A stretch of DNA of 64,000 nucleotides, from NCBI GenBank assembly GCA_002394395.1, contig DGTR01000004.1, positions 9,837 to 73,836 on the forward strand, written 5' to 3'. The stretch comes from Bacteroidales bacterium UBA4331. Lineage in GTDB: Bacteria > Bacteroidota > Bacteroidia > Bacteroidales > Paludibacteraceae. The notes under the pieces are model-generated. The model was given only the letters and a program-made list of their open reading frames with translations. It made no database searches and had not been told where the DNA came from. The position numbers were made by a program, and so were the translations under genes. Position 1 is the first letter of the stretch. Each line of letters begins with the position of its first letter. This document shows, piece after piece, positions 1 to 8,167 of the stretch.

Positions 1-196
1 CAGGTGCGCCCTGATCATCGGCTGCCGGAATTAAATCTGACCAATTTGTAGCATCGTTGACATAGGTTGCTGCCGAGAATCCCGAAGTTTCCGACTCGTC
101 CTCAAACGTGAGAACGCGGAGTTCGTATGACTGGGCCGTCATACTCATTGTGCCTGCCATCAGCAGCGCACACAAAGATGTAAAAATCTTTCTCAT
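1..196 (-). CDS. Secreted protein, N-terminal part, possibly DUF4465-like (cut by window edge)
   Basis: The reading frame opens with ATG at 196 and runs off the left edge, giving 65 residues. A signal peptide is clear (MRKIFTSLCALLMAG, cleavage near MTAQS). The mature start contains LRVLTFEDE and a WSDLIP stretch, which resembles the N-terminus of Bacteroidota DUF4465-type surface proteins; the intact DUF4465 gene at 1657-2451 begins its mature part with a comparable ADFE motif. It lies 31 bp downstream of the 228-1127 gene and probably shares its riboswitch-controlled transcript, which suggests a role in cobamide handling. That role is inference from context, and the family call is tentative because most of the protein is missing. 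Confidence 0.6.
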   Translation of the reverse strand, partial: MRKIFTSLCALLMAGTMSMTAQSYELRVLTFEDESETSGFSAATYVNDATNWSDLIPAADDQGAP

Positions 197-227
197 TGTT
201 GTTAAATTTAGTTGTGATTGTTAATTA

Positions 228-1127
228 TTAATTATTAATAATACCTGTTATGGTATATAATATGCCGTTGCGGAGGATTAGAAGTTGTCCGTTGCGGAGG
301 AGTTTGGTACTTTGTTCTTGGTCTCTTGGTACTTGATTGAGGTCTTGCGTGGCGTTGGGGTGGAGATCCTCAGCTCCCATGATCTCCGTGGATGTCTCAC
401 CGAGCCAGCCGGCTTGCTGATGAAGAGCGGTATAGACCTTGACGAAATGGATACCCGGTAGATTAGCCGGCGTGCCGTCCGCTTTTACTGCCCATTGGAT
501 ATTCAGCTGCGCACCTTCATCAGTATTAGGCAGGTTATCTGCATACCCCCATGGGTAAGCGTATAGCACATAGTACGTCCCTTCTCCAGAGAGGTCTTCG
601 TAGTTGTCGGGTAAACGGCTACCGGTAAAAGTGATACTATCCTCCTCTACCCATTGGGGATAGTTTTTCCCCTCTTCTGTACGCTTATAAGTTACAGAAT
701 AATCATGAATCGTCTGCGGATTGGAATACTCGCTACCTGCCAGTTCGTACCATTCGTCATCGGGTTTAGCGTTAGCATTCGCATCGTAACTAACCATAAC
801 TATACCGGGTTCAGCAGCCCCCTCAAAAGCATTACCGAGCACCAAGAGGTCCTTCGCATTCGGCACATTGATAATCATGTGATCAAAGCCGAAAACGACA
901 TAACCACCCCATCCACCAAGAGAAATCATGCCTTGATTATTGTCGGCTATAGCCTCTTCTGCCTTCATACGCATATCGTTGGCATCGTCACCTTGCTCAT
1001 ATTCGGGCATCGAATTAACGAACTGTCCGGGCGCGGGCCAATACTCCCACACACGAGAAATATAAGGACTTTGCGCGTGCGCAAAGGCCACGGCAAAAAA
1101 TGCCGCGATAAATAAATAACGCTGCAT
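228..1127 (-). CDS. Secreted protein homologous to the C-terminal half of the BtuG-like protein
   Basis: 299 residues with an N-terminal signal peptide (MQRYLFIAAFFAVAFAHAQ). Residues from about 20 to 265 align closely with the C-terminal half of the 2509-4362 protein: both have SPYISRV, YEYxPxxGQFVN, EGDDA, LGGWGGY, FGFDH, LGNAF, EPGIVMVS and PDDxWYEL. The same domain is therefore fused to a propeller there and free here. The gene lies directly behind a cobalamin riboswitch, so it is probably a B12-locus surface protein that helps bind or deliver cobamides. The last 30 residues (LLRNGQLLILRNG) form a tail shared with other secreted proteins in the window and may be a secretion-sorting signal. 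A degenerate heptamer repeat at 303-341 lies within the 3' coding part. Confidence 0.8.
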   Translation of the reverse strand: MQRYLFIAAFFAVAFAHAQSPYISRVWEYWPAPGQFVNSMPEYEQGDDANDMRMKAEEAIADNNQGMISLGGWGGYVVFGFDHMIINVPNAKDLLVLGNAFEGAAEPGIVMVSYDANANAKPDDEWYELAGSEYSNPQTIHDYSVTYKRTEEGKNYPQWVEEDSITFTGSRLPDNYEDLSGEGTYYVLYAYPWGYADNLPNTDEGAQLNIQWAVKADGTPANLPGIHFVKVYTALHQQAGWLGETSTEIMGAEDLHPNATQDLNQVPRDQEQSTKLLRNGQLLILRNGILYTITGIINN

Positions 1128-1164
1128 ACGCTACTACACTATGTGTTTCTAAAAATCTTTTTCA

Positions 1165-1345
1165 TGTTGCCCGCCTTGGTATCCGCGCCAAGGGTTAAAG
1201 CGTTGCGGTTACGGCAGGTCTTCCGGCTCGTCTCCCTTACTCCGGTCTTCCCATCCAATGACAGTGACCCTTTAGAAATGGAGTTCGGTTATGAGACTCA
1301 CGGCTGCGGGACAGCGGCTGAATTGCACAGCCTTCCCTTTTAATC
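1165..1345 (-). ncRNA. Cobalamin riboswitch upstream of the 228-1127 gene
   Basis: Read on the minus strand, this segment has the hallmarks of the B12-binding RNA: a GGGAAGGCTGTGCAATTC start, CCGCTGTCCCGCAGCCGTGAG-like core, a TCACTGTCATTGG arm, GGGAAGACC, and the B12 box GAGCCGGAAGACCTGCC at about 1212-1228. It ends about 40 bp before the ATG at 1127. Between box and gene there is a CCTTGG...CCAAGG hairpin that could be the expression platform. A promoter lies just upstream at 1399-1436. Cobalamin binding normally shuts off such operons. A tiny frame MKKIFRNT (1166-1140) sits between riboswitch and gene; I do not call it a gene. Confidence 0.9.
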
Positions 1346-1398
1346 ACCAAAACGGAACGTCTTGGCAAACCATAATCGACATTTTTTCAAATGCGAGT

Positions 1399-1436
1399 GC
1401 AAAGGTACTGCTTTTTTTTGACATATGCAAGAGTTG
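1399..1436 (-). promoter_or_regulatory. Bacteroidota-type promoter for the second B12 unit
   Basis: On the minus strand the -7 element TACCTTTGC (1407-1399) is preceded by an A-rich spacer and a TTGCATAT -33 region. Transcription would begin near 1392, about 50 bp before the riboswitch core. Confidence 0.7.
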
Positions 1437-1464
1437 CATCTATTTTTTGCTTCTTGTGCATATA

Positions 1465-1583
1465 TTTAGCATGTATTTAGCGTGTATTTAGCTGTCATTT
1501 CCATTCGCATATCGTTCGCATTACGGACATGTACGTACAGTTTGAGTCAATTGATGTGAGACAATGAGACTTTGAGACTTTCA
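1465..1583. repeat. Short tandem repeats between the two B12 units
   Basis: At 1465-1497 an 11-bp unit is repeated three times (TATTTAGCATG, TATTTAGCGTG, TATTTAGCTGT). At 1556-1583 an 8-bp unit GAGACxxT is repeated three times. Apart from the promoter, riboswitch and terminator, I see no gene in the 529-bp gap 1128-1656. Confidence 0.7.
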
Positions 1584-1587
1584 TAAA

Positions 1588-1622
1588 AAAAGCCCCCATG
1601 GGAATGAACCACGGGAGGCTTA
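1588..1622 (-). terminator. Rho-independent terminator of the btuB operon
   Basis: On the minus strand AGCCTCCCGTGG pairs with CCCATGGGGGCT (with G-U pairs) and is followed by seven T. It lies 35 bp after the stop of the DUF4465 gene. Confidence 0.85.
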
Positions 1623-1656
1623 GAGACCCAAATTGGTCTCATTTAAGTTAGAATCA

Positions 1657-2451
1657 TCAGAGTTCAGCACCCAGGATATTGAATGCCTTCTCACCACGGA
1701 GAATGACTACCTGACCGTCACGTACGACCTTAACGGCCTTCACAGCAACGTTGGTATTCTCAATAGCCTCTGTAGGAGCCTCTGCTCCCAAGTTATCAAT
1801 GCAGAAATAAGACGGAGTATTCAGACCATAATCACCAGTACGGCTACCGGACATCGAGAACGACAGTTCATCTACTTCACCTAACGTACTTAAATCCACA
1901 TAAGCCCATTGGGTAAGAATAGCGGTGTCCTGTGCAAGCATGAAATCCACTTTCGTATTCACAGGGGTTCCGTTAAGTGAACCGCTGATTGTCAGTTTGA
2001 ACCAATCACCTGCAGCAAACGGCTCACCGGCATATGCATCACCGTTCTTCATGGAATTATAAGCATATACGTTGTTGGTAACGAACATGCCCGGTACTAC
2101 TGCTGCCTCTTTCAGTTTAATCACATTCGGAGTCCAAGCATCTGCGTACCATACTACATAGTTTTGACCGGCATAGGCTCCACCGACAATCGACTTGTTG
2201 GCATCCTGAAAACCTTCATACGCAATGTCCGTGTGGCTGGAGATAACAGCTCCGGAAACATATGTACCACCATAAGAGACTGTCTGTTGAACCTCGAAAC
2301 TACCGCTTTCAAGGAATACAGCGGTGTCAACGGTAAAAGCAAACTCACTCTCCTCCGCCAGTTGAATGTTTTCAAAATCTGCTACTTGCAGATCTGCATA
2401 CATAGCGGCACTCATCATAGCCGCTGCAACAAATAGATAAATCTTTTTCAT
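1657..2451 (-). CDS. DUF4465 family secreted protein of the B12 locus
   Basis: 264 residues, signal peptide MKKIYLFVAAAMMSAAMYA. The mature protein has the DUF4465 pattern: VTNNVYAYNSMKNGDA, GDWFKLTISG, WAYVDLSTLGEVDELSFSMS, and NTPSYFCIDNL near residue 215. It is the last gene of the riboswitch-led operon with the BtuB-type receptor and the BtuG-like lipoprotein, 57 bp downstream of the latter, and is followed by a terminator. DUF4465 proteins recur beside B12 receptors in Bacteroidota. A role as an accessory cobamide-binding surface protein, comparable to the BtuH proteins described from Bacteroides, is plausible but not shown here. It lacks a lipobox cysteine. The C-terminus has the tail KVVRDGQVVILRG, shared with the 228-1127 protein and the subtilase. 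Confidence 0.8.
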   Translation of the reverse strand: MKKIYLFVAAAMMSAAMYADLQVADFENIQLAEESEFAFTVDTAVFLESGSFEVQQTVSYGGTYVSGAVISSHTDIAYEGFQDANKSIVGGAYAGQNYVVWYADAWTPNVIKLKEAAVVPGMFVTNNVYAYNSMKNGDAYAGEPFAAGDWFKLTISGSLNGTPVNTKVDFMLAQDTAILTQWAYVDLSTLGEVDELSFSMSGSRTGDYGLNTPSYFCIDNLGAEAPTEAIENTNVAVKAVKVVRDGQVVILRGEKAFNILGAEL

Positions 2452-2508
2452 TTTGTTTTTTGTTTTTTGATTGTTAATAAATGTTGATTATATAAAGTGT
2501 TATTAGCA

Positions 2509-4362
2509 CTATGGTTCTACATGTAAGTCGATCGCGCCGATGATTTCGGTACTGAGTTCGCCAGTCTGATTGTAAGTCTCATCGAGCGCGGTGTAGATAC
2601 GGATGAAGTCAACAGTTGGCAGACTGACTGATTTTCCATCCGCATCTACCGCCCACGATATGTCGAATGAGGTACCAGAAAGATCGTTATTGGGTTTGTT
2701 ATCCGCGTATCCGAAATCCAATATCCGCTGGACGTTCTGTCCGCTGATCTGCTCCGTGAGCGGTGCTAAAAGCGAGCCCGTAAAGGTCATCGAAGAGGCC
2801 TTGATCCACTGCGGGTAATAAGGCTGCTGGTGGAAAGGATTGCGGATGGTATCAGAAGCATGCGTATAGGTCTTGGTATAATGATGAACGGTCGTCGGAT
2901 TGTCGTACTCGGAGCCTTTGAGTTCGTACCAAGTATCGTCGGGCTTGCCGTTGCCGTTCTCGTCTCGGCTGACCATCACAATGCCCGGTTCGGAGCTACC
3001 ATACGCCTCATTACCGGACATCGTGAACGCATTACCAAGGATACGGAAGTCATAGCCTTCCTTGTTCTCTACGGCGTGATCAAAACCGAAGGTGATGTAT
3101 CCACCCCATCCTCCGAGACAAACGAGACCGCCGGCATTATTGGCAATCGCCAACTCACATTTGCGACACATGGCGGCTGCATCATCGCCCTCTTCATACT
3201 TCGGCAGAACGTTCACAAACTGCCCCATCGCGGGTACATACTCATACACGCGCGAGATATACGGAGATGACTTTGTGGGCTTGGAAGAGGCAGTGTCGGG
3301 ATATAAATCATAGGCTTCGCTGACACGGCAGAGGTGTCCGGGAATATCTCCGGTACGCGCAGACCAATGCTCACGTCCGTCGTACCCGAAGCAATGCAGC
3401 ACACCCGAAGAGACATAGTTCTTGGCGTCCGTGATATAAAGCACATCGGTCGTCGCCAGGAGTCCGTAAGGGTGCTCGAAAGAAGAGATATCTATCGGCT
3501 GGTCTTGCTCGGTGTAGTCGATGGTGGAGAAAGCGCGGAGGGTGTGGGCGTCTCTATCCACCATGTATGCTACGGGGCCGAGTATAGAAAGGTTACTAAT
3601 CTTCACCGACAGATGCTTGACAGTAGTGCTATGGTCTAGGATTACTACGTTTTTATCCGTACTTACCCACAGTTTTCCACTGTCATCCGGCCGGATACGT
3701 TGAGGGTTCGGACCCACGGTGATTTTCTCAATCTCGGTGAAGGAGTTCAGGTCGATGACGGAGACGGTCGAGTCGTGGCGGTTGACCAAATATCCACCGG
3801 AGTTGACGACGTAGAGTTTGTCGCCGAGGATACAGAGTTCGTCCGGTTGGTGTCCGACCTTCACTTCGCGGGTGACTTGCAGGGTGGCCGTATCGACCTC
3901 AAAGACCGAGCCTAAGAGTTCGGGATTCGCCACCGAACCGACATACGCAGAGACGTACATCTTATCCCCTCGGAAAGCCATGTAGCGGCAGTTAGGAATT
4001 TCTATCTGGCTGATATGACGGGCTTTACGATCCATCACTTCGACCTTATGGGAACAATTAATCACCGCATAGAGACGACCGCCGTAAGCCTGTATATCGT
4101 TGCCGACGTCGCCTAATTCCTTGAGTTGATGGGGGTTCTGCGAACCATACCAATTGGAATAATAATCGCCTTTCTCCAAGTTGATATAATCCAAGCGGGC
4201 TTTGTTAGAACCCATATTTCCCTCGCAAAGGACGTATAGCCCACCCTCGCGCACCTCGTCCGTGACGTGCGTGCCGATGGTCGGATAGATGACCTCGTCA
4301 CCGCGACAGGAGTAAAGAGTAAGGAGTAAGGAATAAAGACAAAAATGTATCGCATAATACAT
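2509..4362 (-). CDS. BtuG-like surface lipoprotein: beta-propeller plus C-terminal domain
   Basis: 617 residues from ATG 4362; the frame is open further upstream, but this start gives a clean lipoprotein signal ending LYSC with Cys19. Residues about 30-350 look like a YncE/DUF5074-type seven-bladed propeller (repeated LYVVNSGG, STVSVIDL, KLWVSTDKN, LYITDAKN). This is the family of BtuG, which binds B12 and caps BtuB in Bacteroides. Residues about 370-615 form a second domain that also occurs alone in the 228-1127 protein. The gene lies 44 bp after the btuB-like gene in the same riboswitch-led operon. The signal peptide is oddly encoded: 4306-4340 is a run of 7-bp repeats, so LYSLLLTLYS is the translation of a microsatellite. 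A second repeat lies just before the start. Confidence 0.85.
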   Translation of the reverse strand: MYYAIHFCLYSLLLTLYSCRGDEVIYPTIGTHVTDEVREGGLYVLCEGNMGSNKARLDYINLEKGDYYSNWYGSQNPHQLKELGDVGNDIQAYGGRLYAVINCSHKVEVMDRKARHISQIEIPNCRYMAFRGDKMYVSAYVGSVANPELLGSVFEVDTATLQVTREVKVGHQPDELCILGDKLYVVNSGGYLVNRHDSTVSVIDLNSFTEIEKITVGPNPQRIRPDDSGKLWVSTDKNVVILDHSTTVKHLSVKISNLSILGPVAYMVDRDAHTLRAFSTIDYTEQDQPIDISSFEHPYGLLATTDVLYITDAKNYVSSGVLHCFGYDGREHWSARTGDIPGHLCRVSEAYDLYPDTASSKPTKSSPYISRVYEYVPAMGQFVNVLPKYEEGDDAAAMCRKCELAIANNAGGLVCLGGWGGYITFGFDHAVENKEGYDFRILGNAFTMSGNEAYGSSEPGIVMVSRDENGNGKPDDTWYELKGSEYDNPTTVHHYTKTYTHASDTIRNPFHQQPYYPQWIKASSMTFTGSLLAPLTEQISGQNVQRILDFGYADNKPNNDLSGTSFDISWAVDADGKSVSLPTVDFIRIYTALDETYNQTGELSTEIIGAIDLHVEP

Positions 4363-4408
4363 ACTTGTCTTTACTCTTTGAGCGAAGCGGTCTTTATTCT
4401 TTATTCCT
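4306..4408. repeat. Heptamer repeat covering the signal peptide and leader of the BtuG-like gene
   Basis: 4310-4340 reads GGAGTAA, AGAGTAA, GGAGTAA, GGAATAA in succession. 4363-4408 reads CTTTACTCTTT, then GAGCGAAGCG, then GTCTTTATTCTTTATTCC. The same arrangement of pyrimidine repeat around a GC-rich core recurs at 61935-61990. Confidence 0.8.
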
Positions 4409-6461
4409 AATATCTTAAAGCTATAGTGCATCGTACGTTTTGTTTGGGCATCGGGTAATTCTGGATCACTTCGTAATCCTGCCCGAGCAAGTTATTGAGT
4501 TCAATATTCGCTTTCAGCCATAAGGGGTGTATGGCGTATGGTGTACGGTGTATGGTAATCCCCCACTCTCCGTAGAGCGAGAGGTCATGCGTGTACCAGG
4601 GCTGCACGTAGTTATAGATAGTGTTCTCCTGCTGGCCGTATCGTTCGCCGACGTAGATGAACGAGTAGTTCAGCCCATAATGATCGCCGCGACGGCTGGT
4701 CCACTCGAGTCCGAGAACCGCGCTGCCGCTGTGCCAAGGGATATACGGGATCTGATGACTGTAATAGGTGTCCGAAGGATTCGTGACATCGATCGCCTTC
4801 TGGTAGGTGTAGTTGAGCCTCGTGCGGAGCACCCAACGCAACGGCAGGAAGAAGGAGACATCGGCTTTGGCATCGACACCGTTGATCTTCACCGTTCCGA
4901 GGTTGAGCATCGTCCATCGGAACTGCTGACCTTTTGGGTACGCGATGATCTTATCCGTGACGCGGTTGTAGTAATATGAGACCGCTACGTTAGCCATCAG
5001 CCATTTATGGCTGATTCGATAGGCGAGCTCGACCGAGTGCTGGCGGGCTAACTCCGGCCTAAGAGAAGCGTTGCCAAGATCCGTATAGTAGAGGTCATTG
5101 AAGGTCGGATAGCGGTAACTCTGCTTGTAGAAAGCGTTGAGACTGAGGTCGATCTTCGGGTACGGACGGAAAGAGAGGAAGATGCCCGGGGTAACTTTAG
5201 ACTGAACGCTGATTGCTGACGGCTGATTGCTGACAGCTGTCATCAAAACCGAGGCCTGAAGACGCAGGTACTCCTTGATATTAAAAGCCGTCGCTGCGGA
5301 GAGCCAATGCGAATGCCGTGCAAAATGGTCCGTACCATCCTCCAAGAGCAGGTTCTCACGCGCGAGGGCGTTATACTGATAATCGTACGCCAGGGAAAGG
5401 TCCCACCAATTAAAGACGCGGAACTTATTGGCAAGCGAGAGATAGACTTCCTGCTGGGTGTACTTGTTGTTTGAAGGCAAAAGGCGCTCATCGTAGTTCT
5501 TATAATGGGTGAAATCATTGGCGTATTTTGCCAAGAAGCGTGTGGACCAGCGGTCGAACCACTCGTCCTGCCATTGCGCTTGTACAAAGGTGTTGCGGTC
5601 CCAAAGCCGCTCGCCGTTCCTCCAGACATTATTGACTATCGCCCCGGGCACGCCGCGCTCGGAATAATAATTATACACATGCACACGCCAGAAGCCCGTC
5701 GTGCGGTAGTAATGATGCAGGCCCAACTCCGTGCGCACGGCGTTCACATCGCCGTTCTGACGCACCGCCGTGGTGTCATACGCAGTCTCGCCGGAAGGCA
5801 ATATACGGCGATAGCGGAAGGGATACTTGCCGTCCGAATATACGTACTCGGCATCGAGGGTCAGCGAGAGTGCGTTCGTCAACTTGACATCGACGCCCAC
5901 ATTGGGGTTCGCCAGCGAGAAAGAGCCAAAACGCATCTGACCGCGTACATGCACCTTCTCATCCTCTTTGAAATAAGGTTTGCGGGTAGTGAGATACACG
6001 TTTCCCGCAGCGCCAAACTCCCGCGCAGACTGGAAGATATCGGATTTCTGACCATTAAAGAGCTGGATCTCCTCCAGGTTATCCAACGAGAAACGCCCCA
6101 GATCCACCTGCCCGTTCTGCGCGTTACCCAGCTGCACGCCGTTATAGTACACCGCCGTATGCTGGCTTCCCATGGAGCGGATGTTGATGGTCTTAATACC
6201 TCCCACGCCGCCGTAGTCCTTGAGTTGTACGCCGGAGAAATACCGCAAGGCGTCCGCTACAGAAAGAGCGTTCAGTCGTTGCAGCTCAGCACCTTTGAGG
6301 GTCTGGGGAACAATGACATCTTTCTCTAACGCACGCGCCGTGACCTCCACCTCCGAGAGTTGGAAGCGGTTATATATGGAATCCTGCTCTGCCTCGTTCG
6401 TCGCAAAAGCAGAGCGCGCCACAAGCGCAATAAACAGTATAAAAAAGATTCTTTTTGCCAT
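4407..6461 (-). CDS. btuB: TonB-dependent cobamide receptor, BtuB-like
   Basis: 684 residues from ATG 6461 (MAKRIFFILFIALVARSAFA signal peptide); an upstream in-frame ATG at 6491 would put the hairpin of the riboswitch in the protein. The plug domain spans about 50-160 (ADALRYFSGVQLKDYGG, IRSMGSQHTAVYYNGVQLG), followed by a 22-strand type barrel rich in aromatic strands and ending with an aromatic-poor but typical CTIALRY. It imports cobamides through the outer membrane using TonB energy. The specific substrate is supported by the cobalamin riboswitch in front and by the BtuG-like gene behind. Two heptamer repeats are translated in frame in loops: 5208-5242 (GCTGATT/GCTGACG units) and 4527-4556 (GTGTATG/GCGTATG units). 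Confidence 0.88.
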   Translation of the reverse strand: MAKRIFFILFIALVARSAFATNEAEQDSIYNRFQLSEVEVTARALEKDVIVPQTLKGAELQRLNALSVADALRYFSGVQLKDYGGVGGIKTINIRSMGSQHTAVYYNGVQLGNAQNGQVDLGRFSLDNLEEIQLFNGQKSDIFQSAREFGAAGNVYLTTRKPYFKEDEKVHVRGQMRFGSFSLANPNVGVDVKLTNALSLTLDAEYVYSDGKYPFRYRRILPSGETAYDTTAVRQNGDVNAVRTELGLHHYYRTTGFWRVHVYNYYSERGVPGAIVNNVWRNGERLWDRNTFVQAQWQDEWFDRWSTRFLAKYANDFTHYKNYDERLLPSNNKYTQQEVYLSLANKFRVFNWWDLSLAYDYQYNALARENLLLEDGTDHFARHSHWLSAATAFNIKEYLRLQASVLMTAVSNQPSAISVQSKVTPGIFLSFRPYPKIDLSLNAFYKQSYRYPTFNDLYYTDLGNASLRPELARQHSVELAYRISHKWLMANVAVSYYYNRVTDKIIAYPKGQQFRWTMLNLGTVKINGVDAKADVSFFLPLRWVLRTRLNYTYQKAIDVTNPSDTYYSHQIPYIPWHSGSAVLGLEWTSRRGDHYGLNYSFIYVGERYGQQENTIYNYVQPWYTHDLSLYGEWGITIHRTPYAIHPLWLKANIELNNLLGQDYEVIQNYPMPKQNVRCTIALRY
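4527..4556. repeat. In-frame heptamer repeat in the btuB-like gene, 3' copy
   Basis: Units GTGTATG, GCGTATG, GTGTACG, GTGTATG. The same unit family appears at 62733-62771 in front of coaX. Confidence 0.8.
5203..5242. repeat. In-frame heptamer repeat in the btuB-like gene, central copy
   Basis: Units GCTGATT, GCTGACG, GCTGATT, GCTGACA, GCTGTCA, translated as a polar stretch (SNQPSAISVQS) between two barrel strands. Confidence 0.8.
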
Positions 6462-6469
6462 TGTTGGTC

Positions 6470-6602
6470 CTACTCCAGGAGGACTTCTCAATTAAGGCTC
6501 ATCGCAAGCGATCTGGCTTAGACCCGAAGGTCATCACAGTTGCCGGTCAGCCCGGGATTTACACCCGTGTTCTCTCGCGATCAGCTATTCACCACAAGGG
6601 TT
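6470..6602 (-). ncRNA. Cobalamin riboswitch upstream of the btuB-like operon
   Basis: Minus-strand reading shows GAGAACACGGGTGTAAATCC, GGGCTGACCGGCAACTGTGA, a small CC-TTCG-GG hairpin, and AAGCCAGATCGCTTGC in the position of the B12 box. This is the cobalamin aptamer core in a shorter form than the copy at 1165-1345. Downstream, TCCTCCTGGAGTAGGA can fold just before the ATG at 6461 and could sequester the start. The element begins immediately after the stop of the DUF1846 gene, and I found no convincing promoter between them. Confidence 0.82.
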
Positions 6603-6604
6603 AT

Positions 6605-8086
6605 TTATTTTTTTGCAGGATCGGTCGTCAGATCGATACCTAATTTCTTAAATGTTCTCCAATCCACCTCGTTGAGCATCACCGTAGAGTGCGCCTGACA
6701 GCCCTTCAACAAAGGCAAGGTGTTTAATGCTTTGCGGCAGTTCTCCTCTTGCAGCGAGAGTACCGAGAGCGCCACCAGAACCTCGTCAGTATGCAGCCTC
6801 GGGTTCTTACCGTGAAGGAAAGAGATCTTCGTCTTCTGTATCGGACCGATATATTTCTCGGGGATGAGCCGTACCGAATGGTCGATGCCTGCCAGCTCTT
6901 TCATCGCGTTAAGCAAGAGTGCAGCCGAGGATCCCAACAGAGGTCCTGCCTCTGCGGTGATAATCTTGCCGTCCGGCAGTTCGATAGCTGCTGCATGAGC
7001 AAAGGAGCCGTCGTGCAAAGCGCCACTTAGGGCTCTCCGTTCACGGGCTGCCACCGTCGTACGGCGTTCCGCTGTGGTGATGCCCACCTGCTGCTGAAGG
7101 ATCGCCAGTTTCTTGATCTCCGACTCATTGCATTTGCCGTTAGCCAAGTGACAGAGCGCCCGGAAATAACGGCGGATGATCTCTTGCTTGCACGCCTCAC
7201 GTACCGCTTCATCATCGCTGATACAAAAGCCCACCATATTCACACCCATCTCCGTCGGCGACTTATATGGACTCTCGCCGTAGATGGATTTGAAGAGCGC
7301 GTCAAGTACCGGGAATATCTCGATGTCTCGGTTATAGTTCACAGCCGTCTTGCCCGTAGCCTCCAGATGGAAGGGGTCGATCATGTTCACATCGTTGAGG
7401 TCCGCGGTAGCCGCCTCGTACGCCACGTTCAGCGGGTGCTTGAGCGGGAGGTTCCATACGGGGAAAGTCTCGAACTTCGCGTACCCTGCCTCGCAACCGT
7501 GTTTCTGCTCGTTGTAGAGCTGACTTAAGCAAACCGCCATCTTTCCGCTACCGGGACCCGGCGCCGTAACGATAACCAAAGGACGAGTCGTCTCCACATA
7601 ATCATTGCGTCCGAAGCCTTCGTCCGAAGCGATCAGCTCCACGTTATGAGGATAACCCTCAATCAGATAATGATAGTACACCCGGATACCTTTTCGCTCC
7701 AGACGCTGGCGATAAGCATCTGCCGAACGTTGGCCTGAGTAATGAGTAATCACGACCGAAGAGACCATAAAGCCACGGCTCATAAACTCTTCGCGAAGAC
7801 GCAGCACATCCTCGTCATACGTGATACCGAGGTCCTGACGCACCTTATTCCGTTCGATATCTTCGGCAGAAAGGACGATGAGGATCTCCAATGAGTCACG
7901 GAGTTGCGTGAGCATACGCAACTTACTATCCGGCAGAAAACCCGGCAACACACGACTCGCGTGCATGTCATCAAAGAGTTTACCTCCTAACTCCAGGTAC
8001 AGTTTGTTACCAAACTGGGCTATCCGTTCGCGGATGTGTTCCGACTGAATACGGATATATTTGTCATTATCGAAAGCAGTTTGCAT
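6605..8086 (-). CDS. DUF1846 family protein
   Basis: 493 residues from ATG 8086. The protein matches the DUF1846 family: FDNDKYIRIQSEHIRERI at the start, FGNKLYLELGGKLFDD, a glycine-rich VTAPGPGSGKMAVCLSQLY near residue 195, and SDEGFGRNDYVETTRPLVV. The family is widespread in bacteria; its biochemical role is not established to my knowledge, though the GPGSGK loop suggests nucleotide or phosphate binding. The gene is transcribed from its own promoter at 8096-8127, divergent from the pseudouridine synthase gene, and its stop directly abuts the riboswitch of the btuB-like operon. Length is normal for the family. Confidence 0.85.
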   Translation of the reverse strand: MQTAFDNDKYIRIQSEHIRERIAQFGNKLYLELGGKLFDDMHASRVLPGFLPDSKLRMLTQLRDSLEILIVLSAEDIERNKVRQDLGITYDEDVLRLREEFMSRGFMVSSVVITHYSGQRSADAYRQRLERKGIRVYYHYLIEGYPHNVELIASDEGFGRNDYVETTRPLVIVTAPGPGSGKMAVCLSQLYNEQKHGCEAGYAKFETFPVWNLPLKHPLNVAYEAATADLNDVNMIDPFHLEATGKTAVNYNRDIEIFPVLDALFKSIYGESPYKSPTEMGVNMVGFCISDDEAVREACKQEIIRRYFRALCHLANGKCNESEIKKLAILQQQVGITTAERRTTVAARERRALSGALHDGSFAHAAAIELPDGKIITAEAGPLLGSSAALLLNAMKELAGIDHSVRLIPEKYIGPIQKTKISFLHGKNPRLHTDEVLVALSVLSLQEENCRKALNTLPLLKGCQAHSTVMLNEVDWRTFKKLGIDLTTDPAKK

Positions 8087-8095
8087 AATCGGGTA

Positions 8096-8144
8096 CAAAA
8101 TTACTACAATTTTTGCATATATGCAAATTTTTTTGTATTTTTGC
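8096..8144. promoter_or_regulatory. Overlapping divergent promoters
   Basis: Minus: -33 TTTG at 8127-8124 and -7 TAATTTTG at 8103-8096, 20-bp spacer, for the DUF1846 gene. Plus: -33 TTTG at 8112-8115 and -7 TATTTTTGC at 8136-8144, 20-bp spacer, for the pseudouridine synthase. The two -33 boxes are the arms of one palindrome, TTTGCATATATGCAAA, at 8112-8127. Confidence 0.8.
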
Positions 8145-8167
8145 AGTCGATTTTTATAACGACGAAT

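Noticed and set aside
1140..1166. Eight-codon leader peptide MKKIFRNT between riboswitch and gene
   Set aside because: Too short to judge; no run of regulatory codons, and it could be chance or a remnant of a signal peptide.
5505..6329. 274-codon open frame opposite the btuB-like gene
   Set aside because: It is antisense to a well-supported receptor gene and shows no domain; a shadow of codon bias.
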